From NCBI RefSeq assembly GCF_000527095.1, contig NZ_AZUN01000001.1, positions 3,051,501 through 3,115,500 of the forward strand: a stretch of 64,000 bases of DNA, in the 5' to 3' direction. Of this stretch, positions 16,463-24,330 are shown one piece after another (the first letter of the stretch is position 1; every line of letters starts with the position of its first letter). Made by a program: the position numbers and the translations under genes. The DNA is from Methylomicrobium lacus LW14. GTDB taxonomy: Bacteria > Pseudomonadota > Gammaproteobacteria > Methylococcales > Methylomonadaceae. The notes under the pieces are model-generated. The model saw only the letters and a list, made by a program, of their open reading frames with translations, was not told the origin of the DNA and did no database searches.

Positions 16463-18298
16463 ATGCAAAAAGTACATATTACCGACGTGATTCTGCGCGA
16501 TGCGCATCAATCCTTGATCGCGACGCGCCTGCGTACCGAAGACATGCTGCCGGCCTGCGCACAGCTCGACGAGATCGGCTATTGGTCGCTCGAATGCTGG
16601 GGCGGCGCGACCTTCGATGCCTGCCTCCGCTTCCTGAAGGAAGACCCCTGGGAGCGCCTCGCCAAGCTGAAAGCCGCGCTGCCGAAAACGCGCCTGCAAA
16701 TGCTGCTGCGCGGGCAAAACCTGCTCGGCTACCGGCATTATTCGGACGATGTGGTCAAAGCCTTCGTTAAGCAAGCCGCCGAGACCGGCATCGACGTATT
16801 CCGTATCTTCGATGCGCTGAACGACGTCAGGAACCTGAAAACCGCGATCGAAGCGGTCAAGCAAAGCGGCAAGCATGCGCAAGGCACGATCTGTTACACG
16901 ACCAGTCCGGTGCACGACACCCAAAGCTTCGTCGCGCTCGCGAAGGACCTCTCAGCGCTCGGCTGCGATTCGATCGCGATCAAGGACATGGCGGGGTTGT
17001 TGACGCCTTATGCGACCAGCGAGCTGGTCAAGGCGCTGAAGGACGCGATCGATCTGCCCTTGCACCTGCACTCGCACGCGACCTCCGGGCTTGCCGAAAT
17101 GTGCCAGCTGAAGGCGATCGAAGCCGGCTGCCGGCATATCGATACGGCCCTGTCGTCCTGGGCCGGCGGCACCAGCCATCCGCCGACCGAAAGCCTGGTC
17201 ACCGCGCTGAAAGGCACTCCCTACGATAGCGGCCTGAATCTCGACCGCTTGAAGGCAGTCAACGACTATTTTGCCGGCGTGCGCAAGAAATACCGCCGAT
17301 TCGAGAGCGAATACACCGGCATCGACACCCAGGTGCACCTGTTTCAGGTGCCGGGCGGCATGATCTCGAATCTGGCCAACCAGCTGAAGGAACGCAACGC
17401 GCTCGACCGGATCGGCGAAGTCTACAAGGAGATTCCGGCCGTGCGGAAAGACCTCGGCTACCCGCCGCTGGTGACACCGACCTCGCAGATCGTCGGCACC
17501 CAGGCGGTGCTGAACGTGCTGACCGGAAAGCGCTATGAAACGATCACGAACGAGGTCAAGCGCTACCTGCAAGGTGGCTACGGCAAGGCGCCCGCGCCGG
17601 TCGATCCGGACCTGCAAAAGCGCGCGATCGGCAGCGAAGAGCCGATCGACTGCCGCCCGGCCGATCTGCTGAAGCCCGAACTCGAGCATCTGCGCGAGGC
17701 CATCGGCCACCTGGCCTTGAACGACCTCGATGTGCTGAGCTATGCGATGTTCCCGGAAGTCGGCAAGCAGTTTCTCGAACAAAGGTCGTCCGGCACTCTG
17801 ACTCCGGAGCCGCTCGACATCGAGCCGGTTTCGGAAGGCGGTATCAAGAAGGCGCCGACCGAGTTCAATGTCGCCCTGCACGGCGAGTCCTATCACGTCA
17901 AAGTCACCGGCGCCGGCCCGAAGAACCAAATGCTGCGGCATTTTTATTTCATGGTCGACGGCGTGCCGGAAGAGATCGTCGTCGAGACGCTTGATGAAAT
18001 CGTGCTCGACGGCGGCACCCAGGGCGCGGTCAAGAGCAACATCGCCAGCAAGCGCCGGCGGCCGACCGAACCGGGCGATGTCGGCGTGCGCATGCCCTGC
18101 AATGTGCTCGAAGTGCTGGTCAAGGTCGGCCAAAAGGTCGACGCCGGCCAGGCCGTGCTGGTCACCGAGGCGATGAAGATGGAGACCGAAGTGACCGCGC
18201 CGATCGCCGGCATCGTGAAGGCGGTGCATGTGGTCAAGGGCGAACCCGCCAACCCCGACGAAGTCTTGATCGAAATCACCCCACAGGAATCCGCTTGA
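16463..18298 (+). CDS. pycB: Pyruvate carboxylase subunit B (carboxyltransferase and biotin carrier)
   Basis: A 611-residue protein with an HMGL-like TIM-barrel carboxyltransferase domain (residues 1-280: VILRDAHQSLIATRLRTED, SIAIKDMAGLLTPY with metal-site Asp, LHLHSHATSGLAEM), a conserved middle domain, and a C-terminal biotinyl domain whose EAMKMETEV holds the biotin-accepting Lys (near residue 573). The same architecture occurs in the alpha subunit of Na+-pumping oxaloacetate decarboxylase. The directly preceding biotin carboxylase, and the lack of membrane subunits, favour pyruvate carboxylase. The TsaC/Sua5 gene begins two bases after its stop. Confidence 0.9.
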   Translation: MQKVHITDVILRDAHQSLIATRLRTEDMLPACAQLDEIGYWSLECWGGATFDACLRFLKEDPWERLAKLKAALPKTRLQMLLRGQNLLGYRHYSDDVVKAFVKQAAETGIDVFRIFDALNDVRNLKTAIEAVKQSGKHAQGTICYTTSPVHDTQSFVALAKDLSALGCDSIAIKDMAGLLTPYATSELVKALKDAIDLPLHLHSHATSGLAEMCQLKAIEAGCRHIDTALSSWAGGTSHPPTESLVTALKGTPYDSGLNLDRLKAVNDYFAGVRKKYRRFESEYTGIDTQVHLFQVPGGMISNLANQLKERNALDRIGEVYKEIPAVRKDLGYPPLVTPTSQIVGTQAVLNVLTGKRYETITNEVKRYLQGGYGKAPAPVDPDLQKRAIGSEEPIDCRPADLLKPELEHLREAIGHLALNDLDVLSYAMFPEVGKQFLEQRSSGTLTPEPLDIEPVSEGGIKKAPTEFNVALHGESYHVKVTGAGPKNQMLRHFYFMVDGVPEEIVVETLDEIVLDGGTQGAVKSNIASKRRRPTEPGDVGVRMPCNVLEVLVKVGQKVDAGQAVLVTEAMKMETEVTAPIAGIVKAVHVVKGEPANPDEVLIEITPQESA

Positions 18299-18300
18299 CG

Positions 18301-19302
18301 ATGAAACCGATGCTCGCGGATGACGCCGCGCTCGACCTTGCCGCCGATCTCTTGCGCCAAGGGCGCCTGGTCGCCTTTCCGACCGAAACGGTTTACGGCC
18401 TGGGCGCCGACGCCTCGAATGCGCAGGCGGTCGGCCGCATCTTCGCGGCCAAGGGGCGCCCCGCCGATCATCCGTTGATCGTGCATATCGCAGATGCGAG
18501 CTGTTTGACCGATTGGGCCGAGACCGTGCCCGAGGCGGCCTGGCTGTTGGCCGAACATTTCTGGCCCGGCCCCCTGGCGATGATCCTGAAAAAGCAGCCG
18601 CAGGTGCCGGATGCGGTGACCGGCGGCCAGCCGACCGTGGGCATTCGCGTACCGAACCATCCGGTCGCTTTGAGTCTGCTCAGAAAGTTCGGCGGCGGCA
18701 TCGCCGCGCCCTCGGCGAACCGTTTCTGCCGGATCAGCCCAACCACGGCCCAGCATGTCGAGGAAGAACTCGGCGACAGCGTCGATCTGATTCTCGACGG
18801 CGGTCCCTGCGAAGTCGGCGTCGAATCGACGATCATCGATTTGAGCGGCGCCCAGCCGCGGCTGCTTCGGCCCGGCCGAATCACCCGGCAACAGATCGAA
18901 GCGCTGATCGGCGTACCCTTAGTGGTCGCGGCCAAGAGCGATGAAGCGCCCGATATTCGTGCGCCAGGCCTCTTGGCCGTGCATTACGCGCCGAGTACGG
19001 CGGCGCTGTTATGCCGGACCGATGAACTCTCGGCCACACTCGCAGAACTCGACGCGCTAGGACGGCGCGTCGGTCTGATCGCCTACCATCGCCCGATTCG
19101 TCCGCTGCATCTGGAACATATCCTGTACATGCCGGAAGCCGCACACGACTATGCGCAGGCGCTCTATGCGGCCTTACGCGAGATGGATAATCTTCAACTG
19201 GATATGATCGTGGTCGAGCAGCCGTCCGAGGGCGATGCCTGGCAGGCTGTCAACGATCGGCTGCGTAAGGCGACCGTGCCTGCATCAACTATCTTTGGCT
19301 GA
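18301..19302 (+). CDS. L-threonylcarbamoyladenylate synthase (TsaC/Sua5 family, long form)
   Basis: This enzyme makes threonylcarbamoyl-AMP from threonine, bicarbonate and ATP for the t6A37 modification of tRNAs that read ANN codons. The YrdC domain shows FPTETVYGLGADASN (about residues 26-40) and KGRPADHPLIVHI, then PSANRFCRISPTTA. At 333 residues it is the long Sua5-type form: a C-terminal Sua5 domain begins around residue 215 (after APGLLAVHYAPS). The ATG at 18301 is preferred; an upstream in-frame TTG overlaps the pycB stop. It follows pycB with no gap, so it is probably carried on the same transcript. Confidence 0.92.
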   Translation: MKPMLADDAALDLAADLLRQGRLVAFPTETVYGLGADASNAQAVGRIFAAKGRPADHPLIVHIADASCLTDWAETVPEAAWLLAEHFWPGPLAMILKKQPQVPDAVTGGQPTVGIRVPNHPVALSLLRKFGGGIAAPSANRFCRISPTTAQHVEEELGDSVDLILDGGPCEVGVESTIIDLSGAQPRLLRPGRITRQQIEALIGVPLVVAAKSDEAPDIRAPGLLAVHYAPSTAALLCRTDELSATLAELDALGRRVGLIAYHRPIRPLHLEHILYMPEAAHDYAQALYAALREMDNLQLDMIVVEQPSEGDAWQAVNDRLRKATVPASTIFG

Positions 19303-19338
19303 TTCATGCCGGTTACCGTGAAAATCGAAAAGCGAATG

Positions 19339-19399
19339 GTGGGAGCGACGCCTACGTCGCGATTAAAGGCTCCAGTCGCGACGTGGGCGTCGCTCCCAC
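19339..19399. repeat. Palindromic repeat (GTGGGAGCGACG type)
   Basis: Arms of 24 bases (GTGGGAGCGACGCCTACGTC and so on) are inverted copies with a single mismatch around a 13-base spacer. It lies between the TsaC/Sua5 gene and bioA. This GC-rich REP-like sequence type is common between genes in gammaproteobacteria. No T-run follows; it may still act as an RNA hairpin protecting the upstream transcript end. Confidence 0.75.
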
Positions 19400-19479
19400 A
19401 GACGAGTTTCATTTGCGGGGTGAGGAAATCCCTCTCATGGCAAGTCGCAGTTGCCGAGAAGGCTGAGGTAAGAGGATAA

Positions 19480-20781
19480 ATGCCGCACACACTTTTCAAC
19501 GCAGAAGCCGGACTCGCCTTCGACCGCGCCCACATCTGGCACCCCTACACCTCGATGACCGCGCCCGACCCGGTTTACCCGGTCGTCTCGGCCAACGGCG
19601 TGATGATCAAACTCGCGGACGGCCGCGAATTGATCGACGGCATGTCGTCCTGGTGGTCGGCGATCCACGGCTACAACCATCCGGGCCTGAACGAAGCCGC
19701 GACCGAACAGCTCGGCAAGATGGCGCATGTAATGTTCGGCGGCCTGACCCATCCGCCCGCGATCGAACTGGCCGAACGCCTGCTGGCCATCTGCCCTCCG
19801 GGTCTGGACAAGGTGTTTTTCTGCGACTCCGGCTCGGTCGGCGTCGAGGTCGCCTTGAAGATGGCGCTGCAATACTGGCAGGCGCAAGGCCGAACCGAAA
19901 AGCACCGTTTCATTGCACTCGGCGGCGGTTACCACGGCGACACCTTTGGCGCGATGTCGGTCTGCGATCCGGTCACCGGCATGCACCATCTGTTCCAGTC
20001 GGTGCTGCCGAAACACCATTTCGCGCCCCGCCCCGCTTGCCGCTTCGGCGAAGCCTGGACCGGCCGCGACAGTGAAGGCCTCGAAGCCTTATTGAAAGCA
20101 CACGCCGGCACCTGCGCCGCGCTGATCCTCGAACCGATCGTGCAGGGCGCGGGCGGCATGTGGTTTTACCACCCCGAGTATCTGAAGGCCGCGCGCGAGC
20201 TATGCGATCAATATCAGGTGCTGTTGATTGCCGATGAGATCGCGACCGGCTTCGGCCGCACAGGGAGTTTGTTCGCCTGCGAGCATGCGGGCATCGCGCC
20301 CGACATATTATGCGTCGGCAAGGCCCTGACCGGCGGCTATCTGAGTCTTGCGGCCACGTTATGCACAAGCCAGATCGCCGAAACGATCTCGAACGGCGAG
20401 GCTGGCTGTTTCATGCATGGCCCGACCTTCATGGGCAATCCGCTGGCCTGTAGCATCGCCTCGGCCAGCATCGATCTGCTGCTGTCTTCCGACTGGCAAA
20501 ACCGCGTCAGCCGAATAGAGGCCGGGCTCAGCAAAGGCCTCGCTCCATGCAGAGACCTGCCGGGCGTCGCCGATGTCCGAGTGCTCGGCGCGATCGGCGT
20601 GATCGAGATGACGGCTCCCGTAAAGGTCGCGGCCGTGCAGAAATTGCTGATGGAAAGCGGCGTCTGGCTGCGGCCCTTCGGCCGCCTGATCTATACGATG
20701 CCGCCTTACATCATCAATGAAACCCAACTGGAACACCTGACCTCGGCAATACATGCCACCATCAAGCAATTGAGCGATTAG
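19480..20781 (+). CDS. bioA: Adenosylmethionine-8-amino-7-oxononanoate aminotransferase
   Basis: BioA uses S-adenosylmethionine as amino donor to convert 8-amino-7-oxononanoate to 7,8-diaminononanoate, the third-last step of biotin synthesis. The 433-residue class III PLP aminotransferase shows DRAHIWHPYTSMT at the N-terminus, GMSSWWSAIHGYNHP, the cofactor-binding region SGSVGVEVALKMALQYW, ADEIATGFGRTG (about 250-261, PLP Asp), and the Schiff-base Lys in VGKALTGGYLSLAAT (near residue 285). Other bio genes are not adjacent. The location of bioA just after the biotin-dependent pyruvate carboxylase genes may be chance. A 190-bp inverted-repeat element starts 12 bases after its stop. Confidence 0.96.
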   Translation: MPHTLFNAEAGLAFDRAHIWHPYTSMTAPDPVYPVVSANGVMIKLADGRELIDGMSSWWSAIHGYNHPGLNEAATEQLGKMAHVMFGGLTHPPAIELAERLLAICPPGLDKVFFCDSGSVGVEVALKMALQYWQAQGRTEKHRFIALGGGYHGDTFGAMSVCDPVTGMHHLFQSVLPKHHFAPRPACRFGEAWTGRDSEGLEALLKAHAGTCAALILEPIVQGAGGMWFYHPEYLKAARELCDQYQVLLIADEIATGFGRTGSLFACEHAGIAPDILCVGKALTGGYLSLAATLCTSQIAETISNGEAGCFMHGPTFMGNPLACSIASASIDLLLSSDWQNRVSRIEAGLSKGLAPCRDLPGVADVRVLGAIGVIEMTAPVKVAAVQKLLMESGVWLRPFGRLIYTMPPYIINETQLEHLTSAIHATIKQLSD

Positions 20782-20792
20782 CCGTTTATCTG

Positions 20793-20982
20793 GTTCCCAC
20801 GCGCTGCGCTACCGCCATTAAGTTAAGGCGGTTATCTCCCTCTCCCTTCGGGAGAGGGTCGGGGTGAGGGGAATAAAATAAGGAAAAATACTTTATTTTG
20901 ATCCCCTCATCCTAGCCTTCTCCCGGAGGGAGAAGGGACCGGCCATCCTTAACTTAATAGCAGTGACGCGGCGCGCGGGAAC
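20793..20982. mobile_element. 190-bp inverted-repeat element (MITE-like), copy 1
   Basis: The ends are near-perfect inverted repeats of about 36 bases: GTTCCCACGCGCTGCG... on the left, and the reverse complement on the right reads GTTCCCGCGCGCCGCG..., both continuing to ATTAAGTTAAGG. Inside are CTCCCTCTCCCTTCGGGAGAGGG and CTTCTCCCGGAGGGAGAAGGG hairpins and an AT-rich centre. It has no coding capacity. A second copy with the same inner sequence and a 30-base insertion lies at 29701-29920. Two homologous copies with terminal inverted repeats mark it as a dispersed non-autonomous element. Confidence 0.85.
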
Positions 20983-21039
20983 GAGATGAACCCTTATCAA
21001 GACTTTTTCAAAACGCGGTCAAATAGGTCCAATACCAAG

Positions 21040-21549
21040 ATGAGTATACTCACCCAACTCCATGCCGATATCGAAGCGCGCGTACAGGCCATCCGGGGCG
21101 ATCATCCCGATTGGCTATGCCGCATGGGCTGCGACGGCTGTTGCCGACGGCTCGCCGAAATCCCCCGGCTCACTGCGGAGGAATGGGATTTGCTGCGGGA
21201 GGGACTGGCCGCGCTGCCACCGGAGCAGCTTCGGGAAATCGGCCTGAACATCGCCGCGCTGGCCGAGCAGACATCGCGCCCCATTGTCTGTCCTCTCCTG
21301 GATCAGTCGGCGGGAGCCTGCCGGGTTTATGCTCACCGCCCGGCGGCTTGCCGAACTTACGGGTTCTACGTCCAGCGCGACAAGGGGCTTTATTGCAAGG
21401 ACATCGAATCGCGCGTGTCCGGCGGAGACTGGGCCGAGGTGGTGTGGGGCAATCAGGACGCTATAGACCGCCGTCTCAGCGGTCTGGGAGATAGCCGTGA
21501 TTTAACCGAGTGGTTCGTGAGCTGGAAGAAGGGCGGGGACACGATTTGA
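21040..21549 (+). CDS. YkgJ-family cysteine cluster protein
   Basis: A 169-residue protein with the CxxxCxxCC-type cluster LCRMGCDGCCRR (about residues 28-39), then CPLLDQSAGACRVYAHRPAACRTYG. These define the YkgJ/UPF0153 family, thought to bind a zinc or iron-sulfur centre; the biological role is not settled. The ATG at 21040 is chosen (SILTQLHADIEARV). An in-frame ATG at 20986 would place the N-terminus at the edge of the inverted-repeat element and give a basic, poorly conserved leader. The 3' 200 bases exist again in decayed form at 22490-22696. Confidence 0.85.
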   Translation: MSILTQLHADIEARVQAIRGDHPDWLCRMGCDGCCRRLAEIPRLTAEEWDLLREGLAALPPEQLREIGLNIAALAEQTSRPIVCPLLDQSAGACRVYAHRPAACRTYGFYVQRDKGLYCKDIESRVSGGDWAEVVWGNQDAIDRRLSGLGDSRDLTEWFVSWKKGGDTI

Positions 21550-21555
21550 AAGCGT

Positions 21556-21637
21556 GTAGCCCGGATGAAACGCAGTGAAATCCGGGATCACCGAAGCCCG
21601 CAGTTACCCGGATTCGCTGCGCTACATCCGGGGCTAC
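21556..21637. repeat. Palindromic repeat (GTAGCCCGGATG type)
   Basis: GTAGCCCGGATG at 21556-21567 is matched by the inverted CATCCGGGGCTAC at 21625-21637 (one extra G), with secondary GCAG/CTGC arms inside. This is a common intergenic repeat in gammaproteobacteria. It follows the YkgJ gene by six bases. Confidence 0.65.
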
Positions 21638-21756
21638 TTGGCTACATTCAGCTGAATAGCCGATTTCGACCCTAATAAGCCACGCCCCCATTTTTAATGG
21701 CCATCATCAACAGTATTCTCCAGAATACTGTAAACCACGCTAGAAATTATTCCCTG

Positions 21757-22089
21757 TTATTTTTTTTTATAAAAATTACTGGTGTAGCAAGACATAAGCG
21801 CGCCCCTAACCAATGCAACATCATTTTGTTGATAGAGTTTACTATTCTTATCGCTCAGGGTAGGCATAAGATTTTTAGTTTCATCGGAAATATCTCTATC
21901 GCTAAAAACTTCATCAGCTACACAATTACAGTAAGAGTTAGCCTGTTCTGTAGGACGTGTAGAACTCTCCTGCTTTATACAGTTATTAATGAAAACTGGC
22001 TTAACCTTGTATGTATCACTATTATCTCCACTACATGCCGACAAATCGATACATAAAGCCGCTATAAACACTAAAATTTTCTTATTCAT
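21757..22089 (-). CDS. Small putative lipoprotein of unknown function
   Basis: A 110-residue protein with a bacterial lipoprotein signal: MNKKILVFIAALCIDLSACSG has a basic start, hydrophobic core and a lipobox (LSAC) with the modified Cys at residue 19. The mature part contains three more Cys (NNCIKQ, YCNCVADEV) and a C-terminal MSCYTSNFYKKK. I do not recognise the family. It is AT-rich and lies between the YkgJ gene and its decayed 3' copy, so it was probably brought in with that rearrangement. It has no neighbours on its strand. Confidence 0.65.
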   Translation of the reverse strand: MNKKILVFIAALCIDLSACSGDNSDTYKVKPVFINNCIKQESSTRPTEQANSYCNCVADEVFSDRDISDETKNLMPTLSDKNSKLYQQNDVALVRGALMSCYTSNFYKKK

Positions 22090-22364
22090 TTCATTCCTTA
22101 TTATTGGTTATTATTATGGGGAAATTGTATTTACTTTTTAATTAAACAGGGTGGACGATGAGTTGATCGTATGAAGATACTATCTGCAAGTGCTTTCCAC
22201 AAGGACTCGCGCAATGTTTGGTCTAAAGGGATTATTATATCATGCCAGATTGCGATGCAACCGGTATTGTTTTGGGTAGTCACACCAAAAAATAACGGGA
22301 GTCAAAATTAGAATTTTCTCGTAAACTGAAACGTAGGAAATTCTACATGAAAAAAATCAGGTAG

Positions 22365-22389
22365 GTCGGGCACGCTTTTTGTGCCCGAC
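22365..22389. repeat. Perfect 9-bp hairpin repeat
   Basis: GTCGGGCAC (22365-22373) and GTGCCCGAC (22381-22389) with a GCTTTTT loop. The unit (GTCGGGCACGCTTTTTGTGCCCGAC) resembles an intergenic hairpin repeat, and there is no downstream T-run on the plus strand. On the minus strand it is followed by no clear T-run either. Confidence 0.55.
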
Positions 22390-22489
22390 ATTCGAAGCCT
22401 CAATATCGCGTAATACGTTTTCCTTTGCTACCATTCCATTTCTGGCGGCCATATGTCTGGCAACGATAAAGCTGTTGTCCGGCCTACTC

Positions 22490-22696
22490 GGCTTGCCGCA
22501 CATACGGATTCTACGTCCAGCGCGACAAGGGGCTTTGCTGTGCAAGGACATCGAAACGCGCGTGATTGTCGGAGACTGGTCCGAGCTGGTGTGGGGCAAC
22601 CACGACGCTATCGACCGCCGTCTCTGCGTTCTGGGCGATGTCCGCGAATTGACAGGGCGGTTCGCGCGTTGGAAGGAGGGCGTGGACATGGATTGA
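22490..22696 (+). pseudogene. Decayed 3' duplicate of the YkgJ-family gene
   Basis: The sequence from GGCTTGCCG to the TGA at 22694 matches the last 205 bases of the YkgJ gene (21344-21549) by eye at roughly four bases in five. The encoded tail CKDIETRVIVGDWSELVWGN with HDAIDRRL is clearly the same protein end. A two-base insertion near 22540 puts TYGFYVQRDKG in a different frame from the rest, and there is no start or Cys-cluster region. It is a non-functional remnant. Confidence 0.85.
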
Positions 22697-22858
22697 ACTG
22701 GTCCTATCGATCTTCAGCCCTTCAATTCATATCCTTAAATTTCGGTTGATGTCTTATTTCGGTCATTTAAGATGTACCTTTTAGAATTATCCAAGCCCAT
22801 TTATGATCATAAAATGCATTTTATATCATATAGATAATTTATCGTTGAGCCTCCATTC

Positions 22859-22888
22859 TTGACAATGAAGCGGGAAACGGTGTACGTT
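22859..22888 (+). promoter_or_regulatory. Candidate sigma-70 promoter of the ABC-3C operon
   Basis: A perfect -35 TTGACA at 22859-22864, with a weak -10 TACGTT at 22883-22888 after an 18-base spacer. It lies about 100 bases upstream of the first gene of the operon (22995), in an AT-rich stretch (22697-22994) that holds no other feature I can support. The weak -10 keeps confidence low. Confidence 0.4.
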
Positions 22889-22994
22889 AGACTTGTCTGT
22901 GTAATAACTTGTTATTTGCGCTGCAGTAGTCATGGCAAGTCTTATTAGGGCAACAAAATTTTAATAAATCAATTAGAGGAGGAAGGTAGCTTTT

Positions 22995-23279
22995 ATGGAT
23001 AGCATATGGTCCGATATTATCAAAGCTACTGGTTCGGTAGGCGTAGTAGCATTTCTCATATATTTCGTTCTGGGTCACGTTTACAGTGATCAAATTGTGG
23101 CATTGTTTGGCAGTGATAAGCTATTCGCATTAACAGTCATTGTCATCGCAGCCCTCCTTATTGTCCTTTTAGTCTCCATCCTCAAGTCAAAAGAAAAAAC
23201 GGAGCCCTCTCACCCATCTGACGGGCCGAAAATTACATACAGCGGTAACTCGACTCATAACGGAGATAATAATTTCTAG
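22995..23279 (+). CDS. Small two-helix membrane protein, first gene of the ABC-3C-like operon
   Basis: A 94-residue protein with two predicted membrane helices (about residues 13-32, GSVGVVAFLIYFVLGHVY, and 44-63, FALTVIVIAALLIVLLVSIL), a charged linker (KSKEKTEPSHPSD) and a short C-terminal tail ITYSGNSTHNGDNNF. The ATG is preceded by a strong ribosome site (GGAGGAAGG near 22978-22986). The next gene starts three bases after its stop, and its N-terminus repeats the HxGDNNF motif. The two proteins probably act together. In defence operons a two-helix membrane protein often serves as an effector that perturbs the inner membrane; that role here is inferred from layout only. Confidence 0.72.
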   Translation: MDSIWSDIIKATGSVGVVAFLIYFVLGHVYSDQIVALFGSDKLFALTVIVIAALLIVLLVSILKSKEKTEPSHPSDGPKITYSGNSTHNGDNNF

Positions 23280-23281
23280 TT

Positions 23282-23821
23282 ATGGACGTAGGTGCACAGT
23301 ATCAAAGCCAAGCCAACCACATAGGCGATAATAACTTTATCCCTCTCACTAGCCTTGAGACAGCTATAGAACAAGTTAAAAAAGCGTGCCGTGGCGAAGA
23401 CAAACTGGTTGAAATTCTTGATGATTTAGTTGAATACATAACAGATCATCCTGAACGAAAGATCGTAGGATTACAAAAGAAGCTAGAGAATGGTAACCGG
23501 CATGATTTATTTGCTCGAGCTAGTTTTCTCAAGAACAAGTTTGCTCGGCGTGTTGCGAAAAATCAGATGTCGGTTACTGAGCAACAGGTATACATCCAGA
23601 TTCTTTCAGCGATCAATACAACTTGGTATCAAATCATCCATCCCAAAATTATTTCTGGGTCGAATAATCATGAAGTTGATCAACTGATATTCGATAACCT
23701 GATAAAGCCCATTCATCAGGCGATTGTCAGATTTGATTCTACTATAACATCAGAAACAGTATGTGGAATGCTTTATTTTCTAACTGGAAAATGCCACCTT
23801 ATTTGGGAGCCAGAATGTTAA
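23282..23821 (+). CDS. ABC-three-component (ABC-3C) system protein, putative effector/CTD component
   Basis: A 179-residue largely helical protein. Its N-terminus (AQYQSQANHIGDNNFIPL) echoes the tail of the preceding small membrane protein; the rest (LETAIEQVKKACRGEDKLVEILDDL onwards, to DSTITSETVCGMLYFLTGKCHLIWE) looks like the C-terminal domain that defines the effector partner in ABC-three-component systems, as classified by Aravind and colleagues. No catalytic motif is visible, so any toxic activity would rest on the membrane partner. It overlaps the next gene by seven bases. The family call rests mainly on operon order and on the SMC-like ATPase two genes on. Confidence 0.6.
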   Translation: MDVGAQYQSQANHIGDNNFIPLTSLETAIEQVKKACRGEDKLVEILDDLVEYITDHPERKIVGLQKKLENGNRHDLFARASFLKNKFARRVAKNQMSVTEQQVYIQILSAINTTWYQIIHPKIISGSNNHEVDQLIFDNLIKPIHQAIVRFDSTITSETVCGMLYFLTGKCHLIWEPEC

Positions 23822-24330
23822 TGTATCATCCAGCACAAGATATTAATCACTGTGTTTTTAGAACATTACTTCTTCTCGAGCACACTGTCCATGAATATAT
23901 TGACCTTGATTTGTATCGGTTGCTTGATTTTTATATTGTTTTCCCTCACATGCTAAAGCATATTAGCCCGCTCCCTACTGAACTGCGAATTTATAAGCGC
24001 TTACTTACAAAAATACCTGATCCGTTCGAATCCATGCGTAATACGAAGCGCATCCTGTATGAGCTTGAATCTTTACAAACAGTAGCTCTTCACAGCCTTA
24101 TAGCAAAGCAGTTAATCGATATCGACAGTTATAAAGCTAAACGTGTTAGACGTACATCTGCACCAATTCCAGAAGAGCTTAACGCGGCAATTCAATCTTC
24201 CGAACAAGCTCAGAATGAGTGGTTCCGTATGGTGGTAAACGAACTCCCAATTATTAATTTTGGCGGCAAAAATGGTCTAAAAAAGAGGACTGGCTTGATG
24301 GAGTTTAGATATGACATGGACACACAATGA
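23815..24330 (+). CDS. ABC-three-component system middle component
   Basis: A 171-residue protein placed between the putative effector and the ABC ATPase. The ATG at 23815, with GGGAG five bases upstream, is preferred over the in-frame ATG at 23821 and an upstream one at 23761. Recognisable features are YHPAQDINHCVFRTLLLLEHT near the N-terminus, DLYRLLDFYIVFPHML around residues 33-48, and a long helical remainder ending GKNGLKKRTGLMEFRYD. This pattern (a helical adaptor with an LDFY-FP motif) is typical of ABC-3C middle components, which I understand to bridge ATPase and effector. The subtype number is not assigned. Its stop overlaps the ATPase start by four bases. Confidence 0.65.
   Translation: MLMYHPAQDINHCVFRTLLLLEHTVHEYIDLDLYRLLDFYIVFPHMLKHISPLPTELRIYKRLLTKIPDPFESMRNTKRILYELESLQTVALHSLIAKQLIDIDSYKAKRVRRTSAPIPEELNAAIQSSEQAQNEWFRMVVNELPIINFGGKNGLKKRTGLMEFRYDMDTQ

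Noticed and set aside
16952..18229. Minus-strand open frame of 425 codons opposite pycB
   Set aside because: Antisense shadow of a well-conserved pyruvate carboxylase subunit; composition is not protein-like.
14960..18298. Na+-pumping oxaloacetate decarboxylase (OadA with biotin carboxylase)
   Set aside because: No OadB or OadG genes are adjacent and a dedicated biotin carboxylase subunit is directly upstream, as in two-subunit pyruvate carboxylase.
22883..22915. Second possible integron core (GTTAGAC at 22886 and TAATAACTTGTTA, shared with 5281)
   Set aside because: No R''/L'' partner with the attC pairing pattern was found upstream, so the shared words are taken as chance or a simple repeat.
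23265..23285. Programmed frameshift joining the two first genes of the ABC-3C operon
   Set aside because: The frames are separated by stops at 23270 and 23277 with no canonical slippery heptamer; separate ATG starts with their own ribosome sites explain both.
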